Assembly: GCA_900208305.1 (NCBI GenBank)
Contig: OAPG01000018.1
Span: forward strand, 492,140 to 556,139
Direction of reading: 5' to 3'
Length of the DNA: 64,000 nucleotides
From: Melanopsichium pennsylvanicum
Lineage: Eukaryota > Basidiomycota > Ustilaginomycetes > Ustilaginales
Translations under genes and position numbers: made by a program
Shown: positions 63,207-64,000 of the stretch, piece after piece
Layout of the letters: each line of letters starts with the position of its first letter
How positions within the stretch are numbered: the first letter of the stretch is position 1
The notes under the pieces: generated by a model
The model's input: only the letters and a program-made list of their open reading frames with translations
What the model was told of the DNA's origin: nothing
Database searches by the model: none

Positions 63207-63884
63207 TACTCTGTTCCCCGCTATCGGATGAGCGGAAGCTCATCCACTCTATCTTATATCTCAGTCACACATAGTTATCAGTACGTTGTACTTACCATAC
63301 TCTTCACACGTCGCACATCGCAATACCATTTATTGCGATCCATATAGTCTGTGTCCCCGTCGGTGAACGGAGAACAACGTATAGACGTCGTCGACACCAC
63401 AATCGACGCTGTAGCACCTCCACTACAGGCGGAACCTCAACCGCGGGCCTGGCACCACAACCAGTCCCTCATAACTCCACCGACAACGACGGCTGAGGTC
63501 TAACCCAGCCATCAGCAGTATCCCGTCGACGTCGTGACACTCGCGTCGACCAAGTACCCCGTCCGAGCTTGCCGTGTTACCTCTGTACGGAGTGTCACCA
63601 GCGGTCAGCCGATATCCGTCGAGAGATCGCCACTCGCGGGATTCTCTTCGATATCCGTTGAGGCCAAGCTTAACCGCCGGAACTCACTGAAATCCGGCAA
63701 GTCGCGTTTTCTCACGGGAATTCGGATCTCTGGCACGCGACCGCTGACAAGAGGCTATGTGTACAAGTATGACCTGGATGCCAAGAGACATCATGGAGCT
63801 AGAGAGTTTCAAAGATTGGGGTTGGGTACTTCCAAGGTACCGCAAAGGTACCACCATGGTGCCTCAATGTATGTTTACAGTGGA

Positions 63885-64000
63885 GGGTTAGGGTTAGGGT
63901 TAGGGTTAGGGTTAGGGTTAGGGTTAGGGTTAGGGTTAGGGTTAGGGTTAGGGTTAGGGTTAGGGTTAGGGTTAGGGTTAGGGTTAGGGTTAGGGTTAGG
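63885..64000 (+). repeat. Telomere repeat array (TTAGGG)n
   Basis: About nineteen perfect TTAGGG units to the end of the window, G-rich strand toward the end, so this is a chromosome right end. Confidence 0.99.

Larger units (their letters stand above)
62510..63884 (+). mobile_element. Subtelomeric LTR-like element between telomere tracts
   Basis: A 1.37-kb block bounded by the internal TTAGGG tract and by the terminal array. It has LTR-like signals: TATA at 63199-63206, then a perfect hairpin at 63226-63245 (GGATGAGC / GCTCATCC, GGAA loop) and a second at 63317-63339 (ATCGCAAT / ATTGCGAT). A degenerate relative is at 54740-54930. Also present are a hairpin at 62713-62734 (GTACACC / GGTGTAC), a perfect 14-bp palindrome at 62767-62780 and a 107-bp diverged duplication. 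No reverse transcriptase or integrase is present, so this is a partial or non-autonomous copy. Class is uncertain; exact ends not defined. Confidence 0.55.

Noticed and set aside
1..64000. tRNA, rRNA or CRISPR features
   Set aside because: I looked for tRNA B-box-like words on both strands; hits such as GGTTCGA lie inside coding sequence without a cloverleaf. No rRNA segments recognised, and no regularly spaced repeat array of CRISPR type.

Overview
The window is the right-hand end of a fungal chromosome. The last 116 bases (63885-64000) are an uninterrupted TTAGGG array, G-rich strand running outward. Long uninterrupted reading frames, few short GT-AG introns, TCG-rich coding sequence, and housekeeping proteins of clear fungal type (RPS3, STM1, RTR1, KRE6/SKN1-type, MEF1, PTC7, STE24) suggest a basidiomycete. 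The overall style fits a smut fungus (Ustilaginaceae), but that placement is inference from gene content and architecture, not from a database search.

I support seventeen protein genes. Left to right: SNF12-type SWI/SNF subunit (+), MEMO1 family (-), ribosomal protein RPS3 (+, 860-nt intron), STM1-type ribosome-associated protein (+), a giant arrestin-fold protein (+), a DUR3-like sodium:solute symporter (+, 1372-nt second intron), RTR1/RPAP2 CTD phosphatase (-), a Nudix hydrolase with a C-terminal membrane region (-), a KRE6/SKN1-type GH16 protein (+), mitochondrial EF-G MEF1 (-), a C2H2 transcription factor with an in-frame intron (-), a zinc-ribbon plus metallo-beta-lactamase-fold protein (-, three exons), a probably GPI-anchored acid phosphatase (-), a membrane-tethered multicopper oxidase (+), PTC7-type PP2C phosphatase (-), a second C2H2 transcription factor (+), and the CAAX protease STE24 (-), the outermost gene. 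Splice structures were worked out by hand and keep frame in every case. Several reading frames open with a non-ATG codon upstream, so I used the first in-frame ATG.

The genes are mostly a housekeeping set and not one pathway. Three local associations stand out. RPS3 and STM1 lie side by side on one strand and both serve the ribosome. The acid phosphatase and multicopper oxidase are divergent, both act outside the cell or at its surface, and share a 2.1-kb promoter region with a TATA box near the phosphatase and two CACGTG motifs. STE24 sits about 1.9 kb from the telomere repeats.

Between the genes are sharply bounded stretches with almost no CpG (about 20.9-22.2, 41.8-42.0, 42.6-43.1, 53.6-55.2 and 62.2-62.6 kb). 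They look like repeat relics that went through C-to-T hypermutation at CpG. Two have recognisable relatives with intact CpG inside the window: 42.85 kb pairs with 42.13 kb, and 54.74-54.93 kb pairs with 63.24-63.44 kb. A small palindromic repeat recurs at 20.9, 21.6 and 41.9 kb.

The most interesting structure is the chromosome end. A 1.4-kb block with LTR-like features (TATA box, two perfect hairpins, decayed relative inland) lies between a short internal TTAGGG tract (62486-62506) and the terminal array in the same orientation, as expected if a retroelement inserted into telomere repeats.
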